Assembly: GCF_031177825.1 (NCBI RefSeq)
Contig: NZ_JAPSKE010000002.1
Location: 372,001-436,000 of the forward strand
From: Paenibacillus sp.
GTDB taxonomy: Bacteria > Bacillota > Bacilli > Paenibacillales > YIM-B00363
Length of the DNA: 64,000 nt
Direction: 5' to 3'
Under the pieces are notes generated by a model. It searched no databases, had not been told where the DNA came from, and worked only from the letters and a program-made list of their open reading frames with translations. Below, piece after piece: positions 43,385 to 50,828 of the stretch (its first letter is position 1; each line of letters starts with the position of its first letter). Made by a program: the position numbers and the translations under genes.

Positions 43385-43813
43385 TTACTTGGAGGATTCG
43401 CTATATTTTTTAAAGTTGTCCATGAACGCCTGCCAGCCTGCTTGTTGCATTTCGACGGGATTGGTGCCTTCCGCTTCGAATGTTTCCACGATCTTCGTGT
43501 CGTTTCCTTGGCGAATGAAATCGATCGTGACCTTTCGTCCGTCTCCGAGCGTGTAAGCGAGATGCTCGTTGACTCTTACGTCGTCATATACGCCGCCGAA
43601 ATCGAATCCGAAGCTGCCGTCCTTCGCTTCCATTCTCGTAACGAAGCTTCCTCCGACTCTTACATCGTTCTCGGCTCTAGGCGCGTGCCATTCCTCCGAG
43701 GCGAAAGACCACTTCACGATATGCTGCGGCTCCGTCCAGTGCTTCCACGCTTCTTCGACCGGGGTATGTACTGTGGTTTCTACGGTGATCGTTACTTTCT
43801 TTTCTGTTTCCAT
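43385..43813 (-). CDS. SRPBCC (AHSA1-like) domain protein
   Basis: The 142-residue protein has the AHSA1/SRPBCC pattern: VETTVHTPVEEAWKHWTEPQ near residue 11, IVKWSFASEEWHAPRAENDV, GGSFVTRMEAKDGSFGFDF, and a C-terminal helix (MQQAGWQAFMDNFKKY). These small proteins bind hydrophobic ligands in a deep cavity; function in bacteria is mostly unknown. It is a single gene. A palindrome lies 74 bases upstream (43887-43904) and might be an operator. The ribosome binding site is weak. Confidence 0.85.
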   Translation of the reverse strand: METEKKVTITVETTVHTPVEEAWKHWTEPQHIVKWSFASEEWHAPRAENDVRVGGSFVTRMEAKDGSFGFDFGGVYDDVRVNEHLAYTLGDGRKVTIDFIRQGNDTKIVETFEAEGTNPVEMQQAGWQAFMDNFKKYSESSK

Positions 43814-43886
43814 AGGAGTAAGCCGCCTCTCAAGAGTAATAGATGATACTTGCAGACCTGATGTTCATAATATACATTAACGGGAA

Positions 43887-43904
43887 TATTCCTTCCAAGG
43901 AATA
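43887..43904. promoter_or_regulatory. Palindromic site upstream of the SRPBCC gene
   Basis: TATTCCTT-CC-AAGGAATA has perfect 8-bp arms. It lies upstream of a TATTAT-like -10 on the minus strand, in a position an activator or repressor could use. Confidence 0.4.
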
Positions 43905-43997
43905 CTTAAACCTCGGATACCGAACGTCCTGCCTGCGCGGAAATACGAACCGCCGTCAAGCATAAGGTCGATAAGCGGTGCGCGAAGACTTAGAACT

Positions 43998-45326
43998 CTA
44001 CTTTTTGGACTCGAGCGAGCGGCGCGTACGTTCGACGTCCCCGTCGCTCGGAACGGCGTCGCCGTACCGCACGCGGTCGTACAGCTCGACGAGCGCCGAT
44101 GCCTTGTCCCCGTCGCTCGCCGGCATCCCGCTTCGACCGGTAGGCCGAGAAGCCGCCCAGGCGATCACGTCCGCCTCCGTTTCGCGGGGCGTTAGATGGC
44201 GGCGCGACTCGTATCCGGCGTCGACCGCCGTCCGCAGCCAACGGCGGTACAAGTACCGCACCCGCTCCGCGTTCGTGCGCTGATCCTCCCACCGCTCGGC
44301 GCGGCTGCGCGCGACGAGGCGGCCGAGCCAAGATTCGCGGACGCGCTTGAATGCTGACTCCCAGGAGAAGACGGTCGTCTCTTCGTCCACGTAAGCCGCG
44401 TCTTCCGGCGCGCGGCCCGACCGGGTCAGGAACGCCGCCAGTCTGCGCAGCCATTCGCGAAGAAGCTCGCCGGCGTTGCGGTACAGCCATCTCCCGAGCC
44501 AGAACAGCAGCGCAAGCGCCGCCGCGATGCCGATCGCATACCCGATGATGTCGAGGATTTGCGCCCATAACCCGGGCTCCCCCTCGGCCGCCGGCAGTCC
44601 TTCCGGCATCGTCTGCGGCGGCGGCTCGGGCGCGGGCGCCTCTTCCGCCGGCGCTTCGTTCGGCAACAGGCCGAACAGCCATCGGAAGAACGCGAATAAC
44701 AGCTTGCCGAACGCGTTCCCGAAAGCGGCGGTCAGCGCGATGACGACGAGCAGCACCGCGGCCATCATGGCGCGGTTATGCCGCCGCAGCGTCGCCGGCA
44801 CGCTTCGCGTACGGCTCGAAGCGAGCGACGCGCCGCGCAGGAACGTGCCGTTCGATGCGAACAACGCGACCGCGAGGCTGACGGCGCCGCCGATCGTGAG
44901 CGCCGTCACCGTATCCCGCAGCGCGTCGACGCGCGGGTAAACGATCGCGGCGACGAAATAAAGCGCCAAGCCGTACCACAGCCATTGCGGGGCTTCGTTC
45001 CGTTCCCGAACGGTCAACCCCTGCAGCGCCGCGATGAAGCCTACGCCCGCCCCGACGGCGGCGAGCCGTTCGTCGGCGCCCGCGAGCAGGAGCGATCCGA
45101 AGAAAGCCGCTCCGATCAACAGCCCGAGCCCAAGCTGCTGCCACCGGCGATTCCAGCGCAAGCTCGCCGCCGCGCCCGCGAAGGACGCAGCCGCGATCCC
45201 GACCGCGGCCCACGCGACCCCGGGCGGACGAAGCCAAGCGTACAACGCAAGCCATACGGGAAGCAGCAGCAGCAGCTCGATAGAAGAGGAGATCCACAAC
45301 GTTCGCAGACGCAAGATCGCGTTCAT
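43998..45326 (-). CDS. DUF4129 membrane protein of the moxR operon
   Basis: The 442-residue protein has several N-terminal membrane helices (SSIELLLLLPVWLALYAWL onward), a proline/glutamate-rich extracytoplasmic linker (APAEEAPAPEPPPQTMPEG) near residue 240, another helix (GYAIGIAAALALLFWLGRWL) near 280, and a C-terminal cytoplasmic DUF4129 domain (RYLYRRWLRTAVDAGY, RHLTPRETEADVIAWA). In relatives DUF4129 is the tail of a transglutaminase (TgpA-like) protein, but no Cys-His-Asp core is present here. ATG 45326 overlaps the DUF58 stop (ATGA). It probably works with MoxR and DUF58 in envelope protein assembly; details unknown. Confidence 0.78.
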   Translation of the reverse strand: MNAILRLRTLWISSSIELLLLLPVWLALYAWLRPPGVAWAAVGIAAASFAGAAASLRWNRRWQQLGLGLLIGAAFFGSLLLAGADERLAAVGAGVGFIAALQGLTVRERNEAPQWLWYGLALYFVAAIVYPRVDALRDTVTALTIGGAVSLAVALFASNGTFLRGASLASSRTRSVPATLRRHNRAMMAAVLLVVIALTAAFGNAFGKLLFAFFRWLFGLLPNEAPAEEAPAPEPPPQTMPEGLPAAEGEPGLWAQILDIIGYAIGIAAALALLFWLGRWLYRNAGELLREWLRRLAAFLTRSGRAPEDAAYVDEETTVFSWESAFKRVRESWLGRLVARSRAERWEDQRTNAERVRYLYRRWLRTAVDAGYESRRHLTPRETEADVIAWAASRPTGRSGMPASDGDKASALVELYDRVRYGDAVPSDGDVERTRRSLESKK

Positions 45327-46414
45327 CGACGACGGTCCCCCTCTCCCTCGACGTAGAGCCATTCTACGCCGTTGCCTCGGCGGCGCAGCGCGTCGACGCG
45401 CTCCTCGAGCTCGGCTCCGCGATGGCAAGAAATGATCAAGTAGTCCGTGTCCGACGGGTCTCCCGACAATTCGTCGTCGAACAGCGCATGCATCGTCACC
45501 GCCGTCTCGAGCTGCAGCTTCGCCATCGTCTCGAGCAGCGCGGTCAGCTGCGCTTCGCCGCCGCCCGGATCGTGACGCACCGGGAGCTTCGGTCCGCCGA
45601 ACGTCCAACCGTTCGAGAGCAGCCCCGTCTCGACGCCCTGCCGCATCGCGTAGACGGCGACGGACGCCGCGTAGCTGATCGCCCGTTCGATGCGCTCCGG
45701 CTCGAGCACGGCGCTCCACATGCGGTCGTGCGTCTCCAGGTTGATGCAGATCATGAGCCGATGGTCCGCCGTGTAATCGTTCCGATGCACCTGCATCCGC
45801 CCCGTCCGCGCCGTCGCCTTCCAGTTCACGGACCGAAGCGCGTCGCCCGAACGGTATTCGCGCGTGCCGGCGGTCAGGAACGGGTCTTCGACGATCCAGC
45901 GCCGCACCGTCACGTCGCCGAGCCAGCTATGGGCGGGCAGCGGCACCTCGCGCATCGGAACGACCTCCGGATAGACGGTCAGCGTAAGCGCCAGCGGGAA
46001 CCGGCGCGACGGCCGCGTCAAGCCGACCGGGTCGCCCGCCGTCATCGTCGCGGAATCGAGCACGTAATATCCGCGCCTCGCGGCGACGACGCGGTGGCGC
46101 CTGACGATCTGGCGATACGAACGCAGGCTGAAGAGGCTGATATGGTTTTGGAACTTCTCCCCGCCGCGAATGTCGAGATTTTGCTGTTCGCCGAAGACGA
46201 GCCCTTGCGCCATCATCGACTCGAGCCGCACCCAAGGCAGCGGCAGCAGCTTGCGGTTGACGATCCGTTCGACCATCTCGATTTCTTCTCCCGCGAACAC
46301 CGCGTGCTTCGAGAAAAACCGCGCGTATCCGACATGATTTAAAGAGAACTTACCGTACACCCATGCGATCAGTCCGAGCAGGACGACCGCGTTGACCAAC
46401 ATCCAGGCGAGCAT
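45323..46414 (-). CDS. DUF58 domain protein
   Basis: The 363-residue protein has an N-terminal membrane segment (MLVNAVVLLGLIAWVYG), then a middle region with DPVGLTRPSRRF and the DUF58 signature REYRSGDALRSVNWKATART near residue 190. A vWA-like end follows with LMICINLETHD. DUF58 proteins occur with MoxR AAA ATPases and are thought to act as substrate adaptors. It lies seven bases downstream of moxR and overlaps the DUF4129 gene. The ribosome binding site GAGGG precedes ATG 46414. Confidence 0.88.
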   Translation of the reverse strand: MLAWMLVNAVVLLGLIAWVYGKFSLNHVGYARFFSKHAVFAGEEIEMVERIVNRKLLPLPWVRLESMMAQGLVFGEQQNLDIRGGEKFQNHISLFSLRSYRQIVRRHRVVAARRGYYVLDSATMTAGDPVGLTRPSRRFPLALTLTVYPEVVPMREVPLPAHSWLGDVTVRRWIVEDPFLTAGTREYRSGDALRSVNWKATARTGRMQVHRNDYTADHRLMICINLETHDRMWSAVLEPERIERAISYAASVAVYAMRQGVETGLLSNGWTFGGPKLPVRHDPGGGEAQLTALLETMAKLQLETAVTMHALFDDELSGDPSDTDYLIISCHRGAELEERVDALRRRGNGVEWLYVEGEGDRRR

Positions 46415-46420
46415 CGCTCG

Positions 46421-47389
46421 CTACCCTCGGGCCGACGGCGCCGGCTCGGACGGCACTTCCAGGCCGTTCAACAACTTCCGTACGACGTCGGCGCCGCCCG
46501 AATCGCGCGAGCGCGCCGCGCCGCGGGTCAAGATGCGGTGCGCAAGCACCGGCACCGCGACCGCCTTGACGTCGTCCGGCGAGACGTAGTCCCGTCCCTT
46601 GACGGCCGCGTGCGCCTGCGACGCCCGCATCAACGCTTGGCAGCCGCGAGGGCTGACGCCGAGCAGGACGTCCGCGTCGGCGCGCGTCGCCTCGGCGAGG
46701 CGCACGATGTAATCGAGCAGCTCCTCCCGGATGGCGACGGAACGCGAGAACCGCTGCGCTTCGACGACGTCGGCGGCGGTAGCGACCGGCTCGAGCGTCT
46801 CGAGCGGGTTGTCCTCGCGGAACCGGTGCAGCATCGACAGCGACTCCGCATGCGACGGATACCCGACGGGAATGCGCATTAGAAACCGGTCGAGCTGCGC
46901 TTCCGGCAGCGGGAACGTCCCTTGGTTGTCGACGGGGTTTTGCGTCGCGATGACGAGGAACGGCGCCGTAAGCCGATGCGTCACGCCGTCGATCGTAATT
47001 TGCCGCTCCTCCATACATTCCAAGAGACTCGACTGCGTCCGCGGCGTCGCGCGGTTAATCTCGTCCGCAAGCAGGATGTTCGTAAACAACGGTCCGGGAC
47101 GAAACTCGAATTCCCCGCTCTTTTGGTTATAAAAATTGATTCCGCTTACATCGGACGGCAGCAAGTCGGGCGTAAACTGGATTCGCTTGAAGTCGCAGCC
47201 GAGCGAGCGGGAGAGCGTCTTCGCGAGCAGCGTCTTCCCCGTGCCCGGCACGTCTTCCAAGAGCGCATGCCCGTTCGCGAGCAGCGCCGCAAGCAATAAA
47301 TCGACCGTCTCCGCCTTCCCGACGACGACGGCCCCGACGTTCCGGCGAATCGCTTCGATCGTGCGGCCTAATCTTTCTGCGTTCATCAT
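46421..47389 (-). CDS. MoxR family AAA+ ATPase
   Basis: The 322-residue protein shows the MoxR Walker A motif LLEDVPGTGKTLLAKTLSRS near residue 43, Walker B NILLADEINRATPRTQSSLL near 105, sensor 1 VIATQNPVDNQGTFPLPEAQ and LDRFLMRIPVGYPS. A C-terminal lid contains GVSPRGCQALMRASQAHA. MoxR ATPases act as chaperones assembling metal or envelope complexes together with vWA-type (DUF58) partners. The ATGATG start at 47389 overlaps the DUF6157 stop. It is the core of the operon. Confidence 0.92.
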   Translation of the reverse strand: MMNAERLGRTIEAIRRNVGAVVVGKAETVDLLLAALLANGHALLEDVPGTGKTLLAKTLSRSLGCDFKRIQFTPDLLPSDVSGINFYNQKSGEFEFRPGPLFTNILLADEINRATPRTQSSLLECMEERQITIDGVTHRLTAPFLVIATQNPVDNQGTFPLPEAQLDRFLMRIPVGYPSHAESLSMLHRFREDNPLETLEPVATAADVVEAQRFSRSVAIREELLDYIVRLAEATRADADVLLGVSPRGCQALMRASQAHAAVKGRDYVSPDDVKAVAVPVLAHRILTRGAARSRDSGGADVVRKLLNGLEVPSEPAPSARG

Positions 47390-47817
47390 TTCGCGCTCCC
47401 CGCCTTCTTGTTTCGCATCGCGAACTCTTGCTTCAAATCCGCGCGTTCCAAGAACTTTTGGTATTCCTCCGACTCCATCGGAACGATCGCGATGCGGCCG
47501 GCTTCGTCGTAATGGACGCCCCATCCGAATTTCTTCGGCAGCATCGACGCCCGCATGCACGGCTGGCCCTTCGACAGGAGCTCGTCCCGCACCTGGGCTC
47601 GCCTCGCCTCGTCGACGGGTTCCCCGGCAAGCTTATGTCGGATGTACGTCTCGACGATCAGCCCGTCGAGGTCGTACGTATACGGATGCTCCGACAGAAT
47701 TTCGTATTGCACCTCATGCGCGGTTTTCGTTTCCTTCTTGGACACGGGCACGATCCCGCGCTCCGCCGGACAGTCGGCCGACACCTTCACGAACGTATTT
47801 ACGATTCTATTCGACAT
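47386..47817 (-). CDS. DUF6157 family protein
   Basis: The 143-residue protein resembles DUF6157 members: NTFVKVSADCPAERGIVPV, AHEVQYEILSEHPYTYDLDG, SKGQPCMRASMLPKKFGWG, IAIVPMESEEYQKFLE. No catalytic function is known for the family. It overlaps moxR by four bases (ATGA) and follows the IF-3-like gene by 37 bases, so it is probably co-transcribed. No membrane segment or signal peptide. Confidence 0.78.
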   Translation of the reverse strand: MSNRIVNTFVKVSADCPAERGIVPVSKKETKTAHEVQYEILSEHPYTYDLDGLIVETYIRHKLAGEPVDEARRAQVRDELLSKGQPCMRASMLPKKFGWGVHYDEAGRIAIVPMESEEYQKFLERADLKQEFAMRNKKAGSAK

Positions 47818-47854
47818 GCGCTACGGACGCCTCGCTTCCTTATATAGAAATTAC

Positions 47855-48337
47855 TCAATCCGTCTTCGGGTCCAGCTGCACCGCAGCCTGCTTGCCGCTA
47901 AGCTGGATGCCCGTCTTCTTCGCGCCGAACGGCGCGAGCGCCTTGATCAAATCCTCCAGCAGCCGCTTCGCCGCCTCGCCCTCCTTCGCGCCCGACAGCT
48001 TCACGACGAACAGCGCGGCGTCCCCGCTCTTCAAGATGCGTTCGGCCTGCGTCTTCTTCGTATCGAAGTCATGCGCTTCGATTGTAGGAGTGAGGCGAAT
48101 CTCCTTCACCTTCGACGCGCGCTCCTTCCGCTTCTCCCGCTGCTTCGCGTCCCGAGCCGCGCCCGCGCCGATCAACCGGCACGGCGGCGGGCTGCTGAAC
48201 AGCGATTCGCAAACGAGATCGACTTTCAGCCGCTTCGCCAGCGCGAGCGCCTCCGTCGTCTTCATGACGCCGAGGTCTTCCCCGTCGACGCCGGTCAGCG
48301 CCACTTCCGACGCCTTGATTTTTTCATTCTTGATCAT
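47855..48337 (-). CDS. Divergent translation initiation factor IF-3-like protein
   Basis: The 160-residue protein has an IF-3 layout. The N-terminal domain IKNEKIKASEVALTGVDGED and LGVMKTTEALALAKRLKVDL ends in PPPCRLIG, a lysine/arginine-rich linker follows, and the C-terminal domain begins KEIRLTPTIEAHDFDTKKTQ. It departs from canonical IF-3: the usual RxxDYGKF after the cysteine is replaced by GAGAARDAK, and the C-terminal KVKxxxxFRGRE-type strand is FVVKLSGAKEG. It lacks the rpmI-rplT neighbours of infC. It is therefore likely a paralogue acting on ribosomes in some special condition. ATG 48337 follows GGAG by eight bases. Confidence 0.8.
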   Translation of the reverse strand: MIKNEKIKASEVALTGVDGEDLGVMKTTEALALAKRLKVDLVCESLFSSPPPCRLIGAGAARDAKQREKRKERASKVKEIRLTPTIEAHDFDTKKTQAERILKSGDAALFVVKLSGAKEGEAAKRLLEDLIKALAPFGAKKTGIQLSGKQAAVQLDPKTD

Positions 48338-48405
48338 TGTGTTAACTCCAATCGCGTGTCTATAATATATGAACCTATATTACCGCGACGAAGGAGCCCG
48401 TATCA

Positions 48406-48702
48406 ATGAACCGCAAAGAACTGGAAGATCAAATCATAGAAAATTACCGCAAGGACGAGCGAATGATGATTTTGGCGTTCGCGCAATGGAGCATAAACCG
48501 CGGTCTCGACCCTCAGGCGTTGTACGAGCGGGCGTACCCCGGACAGAAAAACAATCCCGAGCTGCTCGCGGCGCTCGAGTTGACCGTCCCCAAGGAGGAA
48601 GCCGGCGATATCGCGGACGAGACGGTGCTGAATATGCTGTCCGTCTTCGGCAACGACGACCTGGCGTTCGTCGTGTCGGAGGTCATCCATACCCGAAAAT
48701 AA
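48406..48702 (+). CDS. Small conserved-looking protein of unknown function
   Basis: The 98-residue acidic, helical protein has MNRKELEDQIIENYRKDERM, MMILAFAQWSINRGLDPQAL, YERAYPG and a C-terminal MLSVFGNDDLAFVVSEVI. It has no membrane segment and no recognised catalytic motif. GAAGGAG lies 12 bases before ATG 48406, in the divergent region shared with the IF-3-like gene. The pattern recalls uncharacterised Paenibacillus proteins, but no function can be given. Confidence 0.7.
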   Translation: MNRKELEDQIIENYRKDERMMILAFAQWSINRGLDPQALYERAYPGQKNNPELLAALELTVPKEEAGDIADETVLNMLSVFGNDDLAFVVSEVIHTRK

Positions 48703-48708
48703 TTCCGG

Positions 48709-48906
48709 CTACGCGTTCCCCGCGAGCCGCCGCTTCGCTTCGAGCAGCGCGGCCACGATGTCGTCGATCTCGCCCGGATCGTCGATATGCGTCGCCACGT
48801 ACCGTTCCCGGTAGCCGCCCGACGACAGCTCCAGCAGGACGTGACGCTTCGCGTCGTCGTACACGATCTGAATGGCGTCCTTCACGAGCAACGAATGCAA
48901 TGTCAT
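48709..48906 (-). CDS. Small protein of unknown function
   Basis: This 65-residue protein (MTLHSLLVKDAIQIVYDDAK, GYRERYVATHIDDPGEIDDI, then an EAKRRL helix) is supported by an excellent ribosome binding site, AAGGAGG seven bases before ATG 48906. It alternates beta and helical patterns without cysteines or membrane segments. It converges on the 48406 gene with only six bases between stops. Function unknown. Confidence 0.65.
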   Translation of the reverse strand: MTLHSLLVKDAIQIVYDDAKRHVLLELSSGGYRERYVATHIDDPGEIDDIVAALLEAKRRLAGNA

Positions 48907-49013
48907 GACCCAACCTCCTTGGAAAAAGAATACCATATTCAAGGAGAAACGTCTTTGCCGTCTTTGCAAGACGGTACCCGGTCGCCGCAGGTTATGCGAC
49001 CCGAAGCGTAAAC

Positions 49014-49050
49014 AAAGCCCGCTCGGAGCGAATCGCTCCGAGCGGGCTTC
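49014..49050. terminator. Terminator after the PhyH gene
   Basis: AAGCCCGCTCGGAGCG-AAT-CGCTCCGAGCGGGCTT is a perfect 16-bp stem, 15 bases beyond the PhyH stop on the minus strand, with T-rich ends on both strands. Confidence 0.85.
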
Positions 49051-49064
49051 TTTCTTGCGGCCGG

Positions 49065-49835
49065 TCAATACAACGGATACTTCACCCGCAGATCCTCCCG
49101 GTGCAGCACGGTGGAATCGTGCCGGATGTAATGGCACACGTACGAGCGGCGCCAGCGGTCCTTGCTGCGGTTTTTGTTGGAAGAATGAATAAGAAGCTCG
49201 TGGAAAAAGAGAATGTCCCCCTTTTCCATCACGACCGGAATCTGGTTGCGCAAGTCGACCCCTTCGGTTTGGTGCGTCCACGCTTCGTGCTCCTCCAGAT
49301 TCGTCACGCTCCCGTGGGGCAGCAGTCCGAGACGATGCGTCCCGGGGATGACCCAGAGGCAGCCGTTCTCCTCGTCCACCAGCTCCTCCATCGCGATCCA
49401 AGCCGCCACCATCGACTTCGGGTCGTCCTTAATATAATAGTAATCCTGATGCGCCGCCTGCCCCGGGGAGCCCGGCTCCTTATAGAAGTACATGCTCTGG
49501 ACGCAAACCGCCTCATCCCCCATCACCTGCGCCAGCGCGCCGCGGACGATCGGAAGCTTCATGACCTGACGGGAGAAGCCGTCGTGGATATGCGGGTTAA
49601 AGAGACGGACCGAGAACCGATCCTTCTCCTGCACCGGTCCGCCTCCCTTCCGCGGCAGCGCCCACTCGGGGATGTCGTCCCCGGAGCGAATGTCCCGGAT
49701 GTGTCCGTTGAAGGCATCGATCAAATCCGCGCTGCAGCCTCTTTTCACTAAGACATAGCCATGCTCGTGGAAGAACTCCACCTGTTCCTCTGACAACGGC
49801 TCCATTCTAGCCGGAAATACCGCTTCTTTCTGCAT
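49065..49835 (-). CDS. Phytanoyl-CoA dioxygenase (PhyH) family protein
   Basis: The 256-residue Fe(II)/2-oxoglutarate oxygenase candidate begins with EEQVEFFHEHGYVLVKRG, the usual PhyH N terminus. The iron ligands are visible as HQD in GQAAHQDYYYIKDD near residue 140 and the distal histidine in FFHELLIHSSNKNRS near 220, where the arginine would bind 2-oxoglutarate. Such proteins hydroxylate diverse small molecules. It is divergent from an AraC regulator (49957) that probably controls it. ATG 49835 is favoured over upstream starts. Substrate unknown. Confidence 0.87.
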   Translation of the reverse strand: MQKEAVFPARMEPLSEEQVEFFHEHGYVLVKRGCSADLIDAFNGHIRDIRSGDDIPEWALPRKGGGPVQEKDRFSVRLFNPHIHDGFSRQVMKLPIVRGALAQVMGDEAVCVQSMYFYKEPGSPGQAAHQDYYYIKDDPKSMVAAWIAMEELVDEENGCLWVIPGTHRLGLLPHGSVTNLEEHEAWTHQTEGVDLRNQIPVVMEKGDILFFHELLIHSSNKNRSKDRWRRSYVCHYIRHDSTVLHREDLRVKYPLY

Positions 49836-49956
49836 GACCGATACCCCTCTCCCGGATTCGTTTGCATTCATCATAAGGAAGAACTCGCAGACGAACAATG
49901 GCTGCATCTGATATGATTGTGTCTAGAATTGATCATCGGCGACGAGGAGGATGCGA

Positions 49957-50751
49957 ATGGAGCCGTTCCCTATGGAACATGTCCGCGGCGCCTCCCCCGG
50001 CACCGTCATCTACAATCCCGGAGGCACGTTCGGCCCGCGCCTCCAGCTCGACGTGCAGTTCGTCCTGCTCCATACCGGGACGATGCGGGTCGAGATCGAC
50101 GGCGCTTCGCTCGACTGCCCGCCGGGCCACGTCGCGATGCTGTTGCCCGGCCGGACGGAGACGTTCGCGTTCCACCGAACGAAGCCGACGTGGCATCGCT
50201 GGATCGCCGTCGAGGTGGCGGACGCCGCGGCAGCCGCGCGCCTGCTCGAGCCGCTCCCCCGCGTCCAACCGCTGACGGAAGAGTTCAATCGGCTCGCGGA
50301 CCTGCTGCTGTCGCTTCGGGACAAGCAGCGGCTGACCGACGACGTCGCGAAGGCGCTCGGGCTCGCCGCCGTACGGATGTTCGCCGAGATGGCGTCGCGC
50401 TCGCCGAGAGCGGCCGCCGTGCACGAATCGGTGACGGCGGCGAAGGCGGCCGCGCATCGGCGCTACGGCGAAGAGCTGACGCTCGACGAGCTGGCGAAGG
50501 CGGCCGGCGTCTCGCCCGAGCATCTCGTCCGGTTGTTCAAGCGGCACGAAAACACGACGCCGATGCGGTACGTGTGGCAGTACCGCGTGCTCGCCGCGAA
50601 CGACATGCTCGTTCACACGGGGCTGTCCGTCGGCGAGATCGCGTCGCGGTGCGGGTTCAAGACGTCGTACCATTTCGCCAGAATGTTCAAGCAGCGAATG
50701 GGGAAATCGCCGTCGCAAGTCCGCAAGGAATCTTGGCAAGGGTTGGTCTAG
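49957..50751 (+). CDS. AraC family transcriptional regulator
   Basis: The 264-residue protein has an N-terminal cupin-like domain (LDVQFVLLHTGTMRVEIDG near residue 28, MLLPGRTETFAFHRTKPTWH). The C-terminal HTH_18 shows LTLDELAKAAGVSPEHLVRL, TPMRYVWQYRVLAANDMLVH and CGFKTSYHFARMFKQRMGKS. ATG 49957 is chosen since AGGAGG (49945-49950) abuts the ATG at 49951. It is divergent from the PhyH gene and 77 bases upstream of the M3 peptidase gene. The PhyH gene is the likeliest target. Confidence 0.85.
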   Translation: MEPFPMEHVRGASPGTVIYNPGGTFGPRLQLDVQFVLLHTGTMRVEIDGASLDCPPGHVAMLLPGRTETFAFHRTKPTWHRWIAVEVADAAAAARLLEPLPRVQPLTEEFNRLADLLLSLRDKQRLTDDVAKALGLAAVRMFAEMASRSPRAAAVHESVTAAKAAAHRRYGEELTLDELAKAAGVSPEHLVRLFKRHENTTPMRYVWQYRVLAANDMLVHTGLSVGEIASRCGFKTSYHFARMFKQRMGKSPSQVRKESWQGLV

Positions 50752-50828
50752 CGGCGGAGAAATCGGTATACTTATACGCAGATTCGCGATTCGCCTTACA
50801 CTCTTTCCCAGGGAAGCGAGGAACGTTC

